From the NCBI GenBank assembly GCA_013398055.1, contig VZRS01015078.1, positions 62,001-126,000 of the forward strand: a DNA stretch of 64,000 nt, in the 5' to 3' direction. Origin of the DNA: Ifrita kowaldi (Eukaryota > Chordata > Aves > Passeriformes > Cinclosomatidae). The notes under the pieces are model-generated. The model saw only the letters and a list, made by a program, of their open reading frames with translations. It was not told where the DNA came from and ran no database searches. Both the position numbers and the translations under genes were made by a program. Shown piece by piece: positions 1 to 13,200 of the stretch; the first letter of the stretch is position 1; each line of letters opens with the position of its first letter.

Positions 1-910
1 TGCCAAGAATGCTCTTTTGCTACATTATTTGGTAGACTTGTGTTTTCCTCTGCTGGTGTGATTAAATAAATAGTCTGCACTCAGATCTCAGCAAAATCCA
101 GTGGGACTATATGTCCAAGTTACTGGGATATATTTTTTTCAAATATCCACACTACATGGTTGTTCTTGCTTCAGCACTTGAAGGGCAGCCATCCAACTCA
201 CTTCTGAAAGAAACAATGATGAATAATCTACCAAATATCTTAAAGTCTCCTTTCTGCCTCTGTAGTTTTGCATGGATATTATCCACCCTGGGGAAATGTG
301 CTGTTCCTCAACTTCATGACGGCCCATTTTCATTTCAGATTGCATAGAGCTGTTTTCCTTGGCATTGGGACTAACTGAATGAATCATCCCCATCATGCAC
401 AGCAGGGCTGTCTGGGACAGGGTGGTTGAATAAATCGCCCAAGTGTTTCTTCTTGCTTTTCCCTTCTTTCATCAAGACCTTCCATCCCTACACTGACTGT
501 GGCTTTAACAATTCATAAGCTTGTCTCACATTTCCTTCATAAGCGTGTAGGTGGCATTTAACTCACCCTAATTTTAGCCAGTCAAACGCTAGTAACTTTG
601 CCTTAACTCGTCATCTGGTCTTCCTCTACAGTCAGCACAGAAACACTGGCAGCTTCAGCAGATTAATTGCACCTAAAGGGGTCCAAAACTGTTATATTAT
701 ACATCTGTTTTTAATCCTACTATCTGCTTTCTAAGTCAGGGCTTTTTTGTCACTTTTTTTAACTTTTTCTATTTCATCATGTCCAGGACTCTTGATTAAC
801 TCCTTTGCAGGATGAACTGCAAATGCACTGAATTCTTGGAGACCTGGAGAGGTATTCAAGGCATAATGAGATATATTGGTAAAAATCTTACTGATAGGAC
901 TGTCTTAATT
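1..910. other. Intergenic or intronic sequence, nothing recognised
   Basis: I see no gene, repeat family or RNA here. Open frames reach only 78 and 85 codons on opposite strands and overlap each other, as expected by chance. The segment ends where a reverse-oriented CR1 tail begins. Confidence 0.6.
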
Positions 911-1495
911 CACAGAATCACAGAATCAGGTTGGAAAAGACCTCTGAGATCACTGAGTCCAACCTATGACTGAACACCACCTTGTCAACCAGACCATGGC
1001 ACTGAGTGCCATGTCCAGGCTTTCTTTAAATACCTCTAGGGTTGGTGACTCCACCACCAAACTGGGCACTGCATTCTGATATCTAATGACCCTTTCTGTG
1101 AAGAATTTCTTCCTAATGTCCAGCCTAAACCTTCCCTGGCACAGCTTAAGGCCATGTCCTCTTGTCCTGTTGCTGGTTAAGAAGAGCCCGACCCACACCT
1201 GACCACACCCTCCTGTAGGCATTTGGTCTTGTTGAACCTCATGCTGTTGGTCTCAGTCCATCTATCCAGCTTCTCCAGGTCCCTCTACAGAGCCGTCCAC
1301 CCTCCAGCAGGTCGACACGCTGACCTAACTAGATGTCACCCACAAATTTGCTAATGGTGGATGAGATCAGATCATCAGATCAACCAGATCATCAGTAAAG
1401 ATATTAACCAGAACTGGCCTCAACAGTGATGCCTGTGGGACACCACCAGTAACCTGATGCCAACTGGATGCAGCACCATTACAGCTGCACAGAAG
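911..1495 (-). mobile_element. CR1 LINE fragment, internally deleted, with dead RT active site
   Basis: The element is read on the minus strand. Its 3' tail is the reverse complement of CACAGAATCACAGAATC followed by GGTTGGAAAAGACCTC, the standard avian CR1 end. Two parts of the reverse-transcriptase ORF can be read. The upstream part (about 1495 down to 1222) includes a GVPQ motif of the RT fingers/palm near 1440 and ends in RFNKTKC. The downstream part (1222 down to 950) encodes the C-terminal segment with GLFLTSNRTRG and RFRLDIRKKFFTERV. These are separated in an intact CR1 by well over 100 residues but abut here near 1215-1222, so the copy carries an internal deletion. The catalytic FADD box reads FVGD (1335-1346) and is followed by an in-frame stop (1329-1331), so the enzyme is inactive. 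The 5' part of the element is missing. The CR1 identity is firm; the left and right limits are good to about 10 bp. Confidence 0.95.
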
Positions 1496-3575
1496 TCTCT
1501 TCTTACGTCTCTTCTTTAATATAAATTCTACATGATAGAAAATACACATTTTTTGTTGTATTACTCATCTACCGTCATGAGAAACTGCCACTTTTGTGTG
1601 CAAAAATAAGACTAAATACAAGAACCATGCAATGGAGTTGAATATCGTGCTAATCAGTTGCTAATTAGTTATTGTTAAATAGTGTGCTAATTAGTTTTAT
1701 AAAACTTACAAAAGACTCATGGAAGTCACTGGACTCTCCCCACTGAAGTCAGTAAGCTGTGAATGGTGCTCACAGTAGCCAGTAGAAGGAACAAAATCAC
1801 TGCAGCTCAGTCCAGTGTCTTAACTGAATTCTGAAGCAGAACTTGCATCTGAGAAGTGGGGAACAGCACAGCCATAACTGCTGGATGTGCTTTTCAAACA
1901 TTTTATCTTAATTAACAGTTGAGAATTCAGTTTTGAAATGCAAAAACTGACTGTAAAGTAGAATTGGAAAAAATCTGGGTAAGGAAAAAATGGTAAGAAA
2001 ATAATAAAGCCTATTTTTGAAAATTTCAAATGACATTGGAATGATGAAATTGCTGGGTGGTTCCACAACTGGCTGAATGAGATTATCTCAGAGGTCATGT
2101 GTAGCTACCTCGAGGTTATGATGGAATATCTAATGAAGAAGCTAATAAATAAACAAAAAATGTCATGTCATTTAAAAAAGAATCCTTTCTTTTTAAGCTT
2201 GTGTCCATTAGTTTATAATTCAGGAAGTATTGACAGATGAGTACAAACCTCGGAACCTTCCACATTTCAGAGTTCTGAGCTGGATAGAAAGAAGCTGAGC
2301 CCCGGAAACACAAAGATATGCTGGAAATGTGAGATAGTAACAGGAATTCTGACTTCATGTATTAAAGTTAGGCTTTTATGCCTCTCTAACAAATAAGGGG
2401 TGAGGCTCCATCTCATACAGCCCAACACCCTGTGCTTACAGACTATATTAATATAAAATTTTATGACATGAGTCATATAACCTACACAAGAGTGCATTAT
2501 TAATGTTTGACCAAGTGAAAATGCAAAAAAGCCCAACTGCACTGGAAAACCTACCTAAAGTGATCTGATTGCTACAGCAGGAAAGTGGCCCCTGTCCACT
2601 TCTCTAACATCTCTTTTTGGAAGGACTGGCATCCAATGAGACATTTCACAGTAGGCATGACTAGGTCAAAACCACATTAATTTAGAGTAACTTTTCTGAC
2701 CTACAGAAACACAGATTTGTACATATTAACAATTATTTACATTCTGGCTTGAAGTATGCTTGTATGATATTGAACTTTCTGGTATTCTGCATTTTCTACA
2801 GCTGTAGATTTTGGCAATAGCTCTTCCAGTCACATATTCTGTCAGCAGTCATGATGGATGCCTAGGGAAGAATTTAAAGACAGAATGGAAATGGAGGGTT
2901 GCTTCTAAAAAGCATTCCTTTAAAACAAACAGTTCACCTCCAGGGTTTTTCTGTTTGCAAACTTCTTGTGCAGGAGAAAATGTCTTCAAAATATTACTTC
3001 TTAATCAATTTTCATTTAGGAGTTTTTAATGTGGGTTTTGAATCCATTTTCTTCCAAGAATATTTTACTGACTCTCTTTTGCCTGAGAATAAAGGTTTCA
3101 ATCTTTGCCATTAAAGAATGAATAATTCTGCACACGGTGTCTCTCTGCATCTTTGGTCTCTCTGTAATGTTCAGTTTAATTTTTTCCCCTTAGATCCTTA
3201 GCTCTATTTTGATTTAGACAAAATCTATATCTAATGCTTTCTCTTCTAACAGATAACCTAGTTCCTGAAAAATGTGAACCACTCTTCCCTGTACAACCCT
3301 TGTAGTGTCATCCTAAGCCTTTGCTTTTCCAAATTTCTGCCTGGTCATGTGGAGGTTCGTTTCTAGTTCTCCACCATCATGAATGCTCTGGGCCTTCAAT
3401 CTTCAGCAACCCCAGCTGCTGGTGAACGCTCTTATCCTCTGATGATGCCTGGATCCATCCATAGAGCTCTTGTGGTCTACACCAGACAAAAGCCTGCAAA
3501 AACAAGCTTTTAATAACGTTTCCTTTGATGTCTTTTCATACACAGGTATGAGCACAGCTTTCTCAGAGAAGGCAC
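1496..3575. other. AT-rich noncoding sequence, no gene recognised
   Basis: No ORF exceeds 92 codons and none resembles a known protein. The only structure I noted is a cluster of three near-identical 11-mers (GCTAATTAGTT type) at 1649-1696, described in the findings. Confidence 0.55.
1649..1696. repeat. Triple 11-mer GCTAAT[TC]AGTT cluster
   Basis: GCTAATCAGTT (1649-1659) is followed directly by GCTAATTAGTT (1660-1670), and an exact GCTAATTAGTT recurs at 1686-1696. The core TAATTAG fits the general homeodomain site. The repetition is seen directly in the sequence; a regulatory role is inference. Confidence 0.6.
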
Positions 3576-3626
3576 TAAATTATTATTAATTTTTAAATTA
3601 AAAATATATATTTTTTTAATTTAATT
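3576..3626. repeat. 51-bp run containing only A and T
   Basis: Every base from 3576 to 3626 is A or T, including a near-palindrome around AATTTTTAAATTAAAAAT. It is low-complexity sequence, possibly easily melted. No function is implied by sequence alone. Confidence 0.85.
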
Positions 3627-5550
3627 GCCTATTAGTCATTAGACATCTGAAAATGCAAGGGTATGTCTGTACTGGTAAGTCCACCTCGAGATGATCTAAT
3701 AAGTCCTTGCTGCACTTACTGATTAACTGCAATATTTATTCTCAGTGAAAGGTATCATTATACCAGATCTGTATAAACCTGCATATTGACTAAGAATAGT
3801 TTTAGTTTGTTGTGGGTTTATTCTTACTATAAAAAAAATGTTCCCTAATTTTTGATTATACAACCTTTCATATTTTTTAGGGGTGCCTAAGACGTAAACT
3901 AGGAAATAACTGTTCATTTAATGAAGGAATAAACAACAGCTTTGTTAAAGTGAAGTTCTACCACTGATATTCACAGCTGAACCTAATTCTTCTACTACTT
4001 CCACCTGCCTAAAGAATAGATTCGCTGTGGCAGGAAAAGGATAAAGCCAAGGTAACATGCATGTGAGCAAGGAGCAAAGAAAACTTGAGCATTACACAAA
4101 GAGACTCATGTCTACATGTCAGGATTTTGTGTGCTTATCTTATACAATATATGGGCATAAGTAGAAGATTATGTATTTTATTATAATATTTTATAGCCTA
4201 AGGAGCCAATGAACACTTAGCCTGCTCTCTTCCTCTCCCCTCAAAATGTGTTCTATTATATGGAAAGAATAGTAAATATACAGATCCATTATAAGATCCA
4301 TGAATTTAGTACAAATTGAACAGACAGATTGCATTTATAGTACAGATGTTCTCTTTATTGGCTAGAAGTCCAATAAAAGCAGCATTTTGAATTTTAAAAT
4401 ATAAATGTGCAAGTTTCATTTTAACATATACAGAACCAGGTAACTGGGTGCACATGGAAATTAACTTTAAAAGCATTTCTATTTGCAAAATCCCTATATA
4501 CAGAGCACATGCCCAGAACTCTGGTTGTTTTCCATTTCAAATTGCCTATAAAATTGGAAGTATTTCCATAATTTTAAATTGCTCACATAACATAGGAGGG
4601 ATTGGAATTACAGTTGCTCCTCAAATTTGTTTTTATAAGCACCTGAATTTGGAACTGTTTCAAATGGCATTTTAATATGTTCTGGGTCAGGCCATGCTGA
4701 TTTAATTTATAAAATGAATTTATCAAGAAAAGGGGAAATTTAAAGAAGTGTAAAGTATAATAAAATGCAAAACTAAATGGCAGAAATGCACTTACCAAAT
4801 ATAGCCGTGAAATAAGTCAACATTAAAGGGCAAAATGTGAGACTTTGTGGGCACACTGATGCAAAGATTATGAAAAAGCTGATGAAAGCATGTGCCTTTC
4901 ACTTCAGAAACACACAAAGCCATGCCAAGTGATCTTTTGAGTAGCTGGCAAGCTGAAAATCATTTTTGCTGAGCACACAAGACATGAGCTGGTCAATAGT
5001 GCATACAAGTGTCAGTAAATCTTGATTTGAGACATACCTTTTGGAGCTGATACAGACTCAGCATATTGCCAAAATTTAATCGAGATGACCATTGATGTCA
5101 ATGCTTGATGTACTCAGGCATTGCACTTGAACGCAAAGAACTTGATGGATTTTTTTTCCAAAGTAATATTTGAGTATATGAAAGATTCTGATTCTTTAGG
5201 TCCTCATAAATTTGAGAAAAAAAATTGAAACATTCAACACTAATTCATGGGTGCATTTTATATAGATTAATGTAATTCATCTGTCTTTAGAACACAGAAG
5301 TTGAAACTAGAAATATAAGTCAGGATGCTCAGTTCAAAAGATCACATTATGACATGTGTTAGTCCTTCTTCCAAAAAGTATAATTGCCTGGATTTTCAGC
5401 GATCTGATGGTCCAGTTTGTCTGAAAGCTGGACCCACCTGTGGGAAGTCTCATATTTTTCATAAAATCCTAAGAAAGATGCTTATGAAGAACACAAGGTG
5501 GAAAACTGCCAACCACTGAATTGCCAGCAGTGCTGACTTCTAACACCTGT
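3627..5550. other. AT-rich noncoding sequence, no gene recognised
   Basis: Open frames of 60 to 75 codons on both strands have biased, low-complexity composition and no recognisable domain. A short CR1-tail-like string near 3684-3710 is too degraded to call. Confidence 0.55.
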
Positions 5551-5572
5551 AGGGACCTTGGATTTTTTCCAG

Positions 5573-5680
5573 GCAAGCCGACCCCCTGCCCATCAGTGAA
5601 CTTGTTGAAACAAGGCTGTAAACCTTCAGGCTACCTGAATAAAAGTAAAATCACCAATTCTAAGGTGTTCTGGTTGTATA
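5573..5680 (+). other. Possible noncoding terminal exon with polyA signal
   Basis: A good 3' splice-site pattern (GGATTTTTTCCAG, AG at 5571-5572) is followed 66 bases later by AATAAA (5638-5643) and then by a GT-rich stretch (GGTGTTCTGGTTGT, about 5664-5677). This is the order expected at the last exon of a polyadenylated transcript. There is no convincing reading frame, so a long noncoding RNA, a 3' UTR or coincidence are all possible. A weak retroelement fragment is another explanation. Confidence 0.2.
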
Positions 5681-5699
5681 TTTATGGACTAACATAAAA

Positions 5700-7180
5700 T
5701 TCAATTAAAAGCTCCATGAATGCTGAAAGGAAAATATGAAAAAAGTGAAATTATGATTATAATCTGATGAATTTTCTATATTCCTGCTTATTACAAAAAA
5801 AATTCCTAACCCTTCTGTTAAAGCAAAGCAGGTATTTCAACCAATAAACTAGCATATTCAATCATAGAATAAGAAATTACCAAAGAAGGACAAAGAACTA
5901 CTTGAAAAAGTGAAAAGCAGAAAGCAACAATCAAGCAAGACCCAAGAAGAATCCAAACTTTTAGAACAAAAGCTCCTTTCAGGTACATGGCTGCGTAGCA
6001 GAGGGTTTCCTGGAACCTTGGTCTCTGTTGAGAGAGATGCATGGAGGCAAACAAATCCAAAGAAATGACAGTAGCTCAGTCCTCAGGAGCTGCATTTAAT
6101 GTAAATATTCCAAGGCTTAAAACATGTTTATCTATAGAAGTATTTGTCAAAAACGCCATCATTATACCTTGTGTTGTGAGATAGAAGTAAAGGACTCTCC
6201 TCCAACACACATAAAAATACAGTGATTTTATCATACAAGGCCATCACTCACTTATGCAGGTATGGACATACCTGAACACAGATGAGTGTGCCACTCATTT
6301 CAGGTTACATCTCGAAATGCCTGTTCTTGGTAGACATAACCTAAAATAAATAATATTCGCAAATTATTTTGGAGTGCTTCCTGAAAAATGAAGCCAGTAT
6401 AAAGGATTTTCTAAAATTACTGCTCCTTTTTAAACAATACTAATAACTTTGTAGAAGTGTTGTGGCTTTTTTGGGATGGGTTTGTTTTGTTTTGGGGTTT
6501 CTTTGCAATTTTATTAAGAAAAAAATTAAGGACAAGGTCTAAAAATGTTTTTGTAAAGATGGAAAGTGTACACCGAGGGACTAATGTGGCTGGGCAGTCT
6601 CCCATAGAGAACAAATCAATGAACAAGCTTTGCTGGTGACTGCTGCCTTGCAAAGGTTTTACTGCACTTCCATACACTTGGGGTCAATCCTCCTAAGCAT
6701 CCCTATCATGGCAGACTGAAGTTCAAAGGATTTCAACCTCTGCTGATGCATCAGAGGAAGCAAATCAGCTTCCAGAGGTGCTCAATGCGCTGTGTTCTCT
6801 GAGGAAGACAGCACGCAGCTGATCTGAGTGTCTGCTGCAAGCTCGTGGATTTATAACTATTCTGGTTTCTCCATGAACCTTTTCAAGGAAAAGAAAAACT
6901 GAGGTGGAAAATTGGAAGAAGAGAGAGGTAAAACTATTGCTTTTGGACACAGCCTTACTGGTGACACAGTATGTTCTGTTGAGAGAAAACTGCGGGAGAT
7001 TGCTCTGCTTCCCTTCAAACATTCTGAATATATTCTAAATATAAAAACAGATTTCTCTTTTAACATATTCCTCTCCCCTGGTAAAATAAATGTTGTTTGA
7101 TTTGGCACATTGGTCAACTTGTAAATGCCTCTGTCCTGTTTAGATATTAGTAGACATCTTATGTTTGAATAAAAGGGCTT
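5700..7180. other. AT-rich noncoding sequence, no gene recognised
   Basis: Nothing identifiable. Several overlapping 60-86 codon frames occur on both strands, including mutually antisense ones at 6417-6677 and 6457-6639, which argues against coding. A T/G-rich patch lies at about 6465-6505. Confidence 0.55.
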
Positions 7181-7256
7181 AAAAAAAAACGAGAGAGGAA
7201 AAGAAGTAGAAGGAGAAAGTAAAGAAATAAGTAAAATAGAAAAAATAAAAGTAAAG
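7181..7256 (+). repeat. A-rich polypurine tract after an AATAAA
   Basis: AATAAA (7168-7173) is followed by A9 (7181-7189) and then about 65 bases that are almost entirely A and G. This could be a simple repeat grown from the polyA tail of an old retroposed transcript. The sequence 5' of the tail resembles no gene I know, so a plain low-complexity tract is equally likely. Confidence 0.6.
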
Positions 7257-10200
7257 TTTTATGCCTTCATTACTGGTTTTCAGTAATACCAGAAACAGTC
7301 TTCTACATTTATATGCCCAAATTAATATATTTTCAAGTATTGAACGCATAACGAATCAATGCTTGTGTGTCAATATACACAGACATGTTTATACGTACAT
7401 AAAAATAGTGGCTGATGTATGTTTATGTAAATACAGATCCAAAATACCTATATTTTGCAGTCTGCCTCTAAGCAAATCTATTTCATCTCTCTCCATTTTG
7501 TGTCACCTTGTCAGAGTCATCCTATACTGGTTCTTCAATAAATGTATCTGGAAACTGGAAATATTGTGGCATTTCAGATTCTAACATTGATGGGATTTAT
7601 ATAAGCCCACCAGGTTTCACCTCATCTGTCCAACGCAAATGCCCTAGATTTTGGGGTAATTTACGCCTCCCTGGATTTTGTATGTGTGAGAAATTCCCTG
7701 AAATAAGTCATGGTCAGTATGAGCAGATGATTTCTTCTGCATGGCTTTAAGCATGTAGGACTCTGACAGCAAGATCCTGAGATAGGATGCGATTTTCTAA
7801 TTTTTTAAATTATTTGAATTTTTATCAAAATTGGAGGGAATATGTGATGCACTTTTCTTCTGAACTGCTACATAATTTAAAATTACATTTGAAAATGTAT
7901 TTAGGAGAGAGGAATTGAGGAAAAAAACCCCAACCTTCTTCACAATATATGCAGTTGTAATGTAAACAAAAAAAACCAGAACAAAACCTGGATGGAATTT
8001 TCTGGAAGGCATTATGTATTCCAGGATTGGTAGAGTGAAACATTCAGAAAAGACATTTTAATCCTGCAAACTATTATTCTAATACTTAACTTCACTCATT
8101 TAAGTATTCACTGACTGGGCAGTACTAAATTCTAGCAGGGCGTTCAGACTGCTTGTTCTAAAAACATGAGTCTCCAAAATTTAGAAGAAAAAATAAAATG
8201 CAGGTGCCAGCTACCCCAGAGACTCCTTTTACCTTCCCATAATGTCTGAAGTTGCATGAGGTTGTCCTGTCACCACCACCAAGGGCTGGAAATTCATTTC
8301 TTATCTGCACAGCGCCGGAGTTTGAGGCAAAACTGAGAACACAAAGCAAAAGCCGTAGAGAGAGGAGCAATTGATTTTACCACCGTTTGACATGATGTAG
8401 GGGGTTTTTAAGATGTTGAAGTAAAATAACAGACTAATTGTTAGCTACAGTCACTCATAAGCTGAAAGTCAAGTGACTGCCAAAGGCTCTGTTGGGTGTG
8501 GAGTTCAAACAGGTTCAACTGATATTAGAGCAGTTTTGAGGCATGAAAGAATTTAACAGTAAAGAGGGATTGTATGAGCTTTGGGGGACTCAAAACCCAA
8601 TCCCACTTATATTTTTGCCGGGGAAGGAAAAATAGTTCACTGTAGTTTAGGTCAGTCTCTTTTTTATTTCATTTTTAAACCTTTATTTTTACAATTTCAT
8701 GATTTATTTTTCCAGGTGTTTTAAAAATTCCAGCTTTAAATACGGAAGCTGTAAGAACCAACAGCAGATTTTGAAAGAACGCTTTGGCATATGGTCTTGA
8801 CGCTTTTTGTGTTCTGTAGCCACAGGAAAAAAGTGAAAAATATTAATTTCCCTGTGCTTTTTCCATGATGGTTCCCCAAAATTTTGGTTATTATAAGTCT
8901 ATGAGACTCATACAGAGGTCACGTGTCTCTAATTTAAAGATAAACTGAAATCAGGACCCTAAAATCAGACAGCTTTTGTCCTTTTGCACACCTCTGTCCT
9001 TGATAGAAAAGTATCCTACCATAGTCCATTATATCTTGTTGACCTGTTCAAAAATCCCAAGCTATGACTGGGAGAAATTTCCCAGGGGATTTCTTGATAT
9101 TTAGAGTGCACCTTCGTAACAGAATTTTCCCTATCAAAAAGGCATGATCAAACTTTGATTTGACAAAGCCCTCCCTCCTTGACTATGGAGGGACATGCAT
9201 TGATATTGCAGGGCTGGACAGAAAACTTGTAGAGTTTTACTATTTGAATTGTCATGGATTGGTGGATTGAAACAATGGCTGTGAAGACAGGAGCTGATTC
9301 CCCCTTTTTCCTGGATCTTGAGAGGGCAGGATAATTAGTAACATCTGATTATCTTGGATGACATCAGCTTTTTACCCCTTTTTTTGGGTTCTGTTTTGGG
9401 ACAGTATGTGTCCCTGCCTTTTTTCCTTCACTCAAAAAACCCCAAACAACAAAACCTAACAGAAATTTAAGGAAAAACCCACTGCCTATGCACCATTTTT
9501 CTTTAGAGTTTACACATTCACTATTTTTTTTGTAGATCCTTTTAAAATATTTGCTATCAGTATCTGCTCTTGATCAGATTCTTATAAAACCGTATGTATT
9601 TGGGAAGATGTTTTCAATGACCAGGAGGCATTTAATGAAGTACTACATTAACTAAGCTTAAAAAGAGAATGTTGCCTGCTCTCTTAAACTTTGGGAAACA
9701 TGATACAGGCACTCTGCTTCCCTTTGACATGCTTGATTCAATTTCAAGTCACTACAGATGAGATTCTTACATGCCAAAAATGTACAGGACATCAGTAGTA
9801 TCCCAGGACATTCAGCCAGTTGACTTCAGTTCATGGATCAGTATAAGCAAGAATACAAACATGTTTTTCAAATTTCTGTTAAACACATGCTGTGAGTAAT
9901 GTAGAACTGGAGGTGCGTAACATTTCTATTTAGTGATCTCTGGGTAATTACCTACCCTGAGTTTCCCATGTTTGTTTTACTCAGACTTTTTGTCCTAACA
10001 ATGCAACAATGTTCCAATTAGAAAAAAATTACACTGTAGAAAATTATACATAAACAATTCTTTTTATTCTAAAACTCATGAGAGTCATGGATTAATAGAT
10101 TATGATGTGAAACTATTTTATATATGTATTTGACACGCTAGATGGAAAATAAAATGACATTATTTTAAAAAATACTGACCTGAAACAAACCATATTTAAC

Positions 10201-13200
10201 TGACAGATTGGCGATTGATTTTTTAACTAATGTGTCAAAATGAAAACAGGAAAAAGAAAGGTAAATCTTGCTTTCTTGCTTGGATCTTTGAAAGTCTATA
10301 TATAATTACAATTCCAGCACAATCTAATCCTACAGAGCAAGATGTACCTATTTTTTTGTCGCTTTGCAAAATGTTTTTCCACTAAATAACATTTTAGTCT
10401 AGACGAAGGGTTTCCTTCCGTTTTATGCATGGCTAAATGAAATATCTGAAAGCTGAGCACGTGTGCTTGCAAGATTCTTAAAATTGCTTAAGAAGAAAGA
10501 TTCAGATTGTGCAAATTCACTGCAAGTTACCCAAAATTACAGTTAATTTTTCTCAAGCAAGTGCCCAAACCTCTCAGCAGAGCCTATGTCCTCTCTACCA
10601 TTTTGCTGAAGCCAAAGCACTGCAGCAATGCCACAGACAAAAGGATCCTAGGGCCAGAGGGATCATGAGCCTCTTCCACCATTTTGTTCCTACATCTCTT
10701 GGCTAGGAGGAGCAGTTCAACATTCCTGATGTGGATACGAGTTTTACACCCAAGAGCATGTTGTCACTGTCTCAAAAAAACCCGAAAACCTAAGTATTAA
10801 GACAAGGAGGAACAGACTCCAGGCCTGCCCCCTCTTTGGTGGATCCTTCCCTGTTTTTCTCTTAGAACAAAGTAAATCCAGGATTGAAGCATTTTCACTG
10901 AACATTCTTATTTTGGTGGAACAGTGTTTTTTGATGAAAAGCTGCTCCAGGGGGGGGTTTTCTCCCTGCCATCTGTAGTGAGGAGCAAGTTGCTATATCA
11001 ACACAGAGACACAGTCAGAAACGGAATGGAGAAGTCCTGACAGGCTACAGGGCCCTGATGTTACGGTGTTGTTGTAACCTTTTCCTGTGTGTAAGCAGTG
11101 CTGAATTTAGAGCACTTCGGGGAATTCCCAGTGGCAGAAATTCAGGGCTAAGATCCCGTCATACAGATGCTGAGAAATGACTTGTAAAGGTAATGTGAAA
11201 TAAGGAAAGGAGAGAAAGAGTTAAAATGCACACATTGCAAGCTCAGGTTTGAGCCTCTTTGCATTCTGTTAAAGTTAAAAAACAAGCAAACAATTGCACA
11301 GAACAGCTGATGGGCAATCAAGTTTTAAAGCCTAATCGGCTCTGCAGTCTGTTCCTAGAAATACATTTGGACACGCATCTCACTCTTCAGTCTGGGCACA
11401 GACACTGGTGAGAGGCATGTGGATAAAATTAAGGAACTTAGAAAATGAGAAGGGAACAGCTCCTTTGCAATAGTAGGTACACTGGGATGTACAGAATATT
11501 TTTTTATAAAGGAGGCTAAAAAACTTTACTCTTTTATCAACTGGAGGCACGAAATAATCAAAAAAGCCTAAAGAAATCAAGAGTACAATTGCTATTGACT
11601 TCGAGGAAGGCTGAATACTGCTTTCCTTAGGTTCTTTGAAAATACTGGGCTTTATTTCCAATTGTTCTATTGCCACACAATTAATTTAAAGCATGGAGAG
11701 CAGCCAATGAGAAATCAGTCATGTCACCTATGAGGACTAATGGAAGGTAATTCTGAACATTTTTTCCGAAGACAATGTGAGCCCCAGCAAAAGATAATAA
11801 TGACCATATCCTGATAAAGAAGAGAGATTTTCAATCCAGTAGAAATAGTTTCTGATGGAATATTTTACAAGTTGTATTCAAAGGATGTTTGAAATCCCAA
11901 AGCTGTGGAAAACAATGGCAGCAATCCCACTGGCTTTAGCAAGCTGACAATTTCAGTCAAGATCTGTTACATGGGGTCCAAGTTAATGAGAAACCTTAAC
12001 TCTTGTGATCACAGGCCAGTTTTTGAGTGATTTAATTGTGTGCTAAACCTGAACTTCTTCAATCTTGTCTTCAAATATATAACTTACAATATATATTTCA
12101 AGAATATGTGAAGGGTTGATGGACAGATGACATTTTCAGTATAAAGAAATGAATCAGAACTCAGAGTCAATTGAGCTGAAACTTTTTCATTGAGGATGAA
12201 GAAAATGAGTATCAGCTATATGTTTGTATTTCTAAATTTACTACATTTGGCTCAGAGGGAGGATTTTTATGAGCTTCACAGCCTATCCAAACCCAGAAAA
12301 TACAGAAAATCTCTCCAAGAACTTTTTCTAAATGTCACAGCCTTTTCCACACGATTCCAAGAGAACAGAGTAATTTGATCTTTACAAAATTACTGGAATT
12401 CCTATAGGAAAAAATTCTGTCCATATTTTCTACTGCTCTAAGTTAACTTATCTGCATTGATTTTGCTGACAGTTTACCTCTTTGCACCAGGTCTTTCCCA
12501 AATTCCTTTAAAAAATTCCTTTAATTTGCATAGGATTTGCCTCTTCCTTACAGGCCTATGAACCCAAGAATCCTGAAGCATATTCCAGTAAGATTATATT
12601 TCTTGTTTAAAACGTACAGATTAGTTCATGATGCAAATTCCCTGTGAAACTTCCAATTTAAAAAGAAAAATTGTAAATAAAATGGTCATCTGGTTGTCTA
12701 CAGTGTATTTGTTTCTGTTCTTATGGCTCAGATAAAGATGTCTTGTTAAAGAAATTCTGTTTTCAATAACTAATCAGAACAGCTTTGTGATTTGCATAAT
12801 CTCCCATTTAGTGGGTGTTGCTTTATCAGTTAACAGAAGAACATGAAATAGCCAACAAGCAATCACTGAGATTATGGTTGTGTTGACAGTGACTGTACGG
12901 ATTTACTTCTGCAGAAAATAAAGGGAAATATGAAAGAAGAGATTTACAAGTCTCACCTTGGTCTGAAACACAAAAGCCTTATGCACAGCACAGCAAAAAC
13001 CACCATGGTTTATAGCAACTTCATATGGGAACACCCACAGCGGAGGACAGCAACACAACCCAGACTTCTGCCGATACCAGCCTTTCATATTAGTATTGGT
13101 TCACCAACAGGAATTCCTAGGTGAGAGTTGTATTTCTTAACTGGAAGTTTACACTCTTAATATGTGCAACATGCTTTTCTCACCAGGTTTTGGACTGCCA

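Noticed and set aside
3680..3712. CTCGAGATGATCTAATAAGT, resembling a CR1 3' end
   Set aside because: Only about 30 bp with gaps and no octamer tail; below what I would call.
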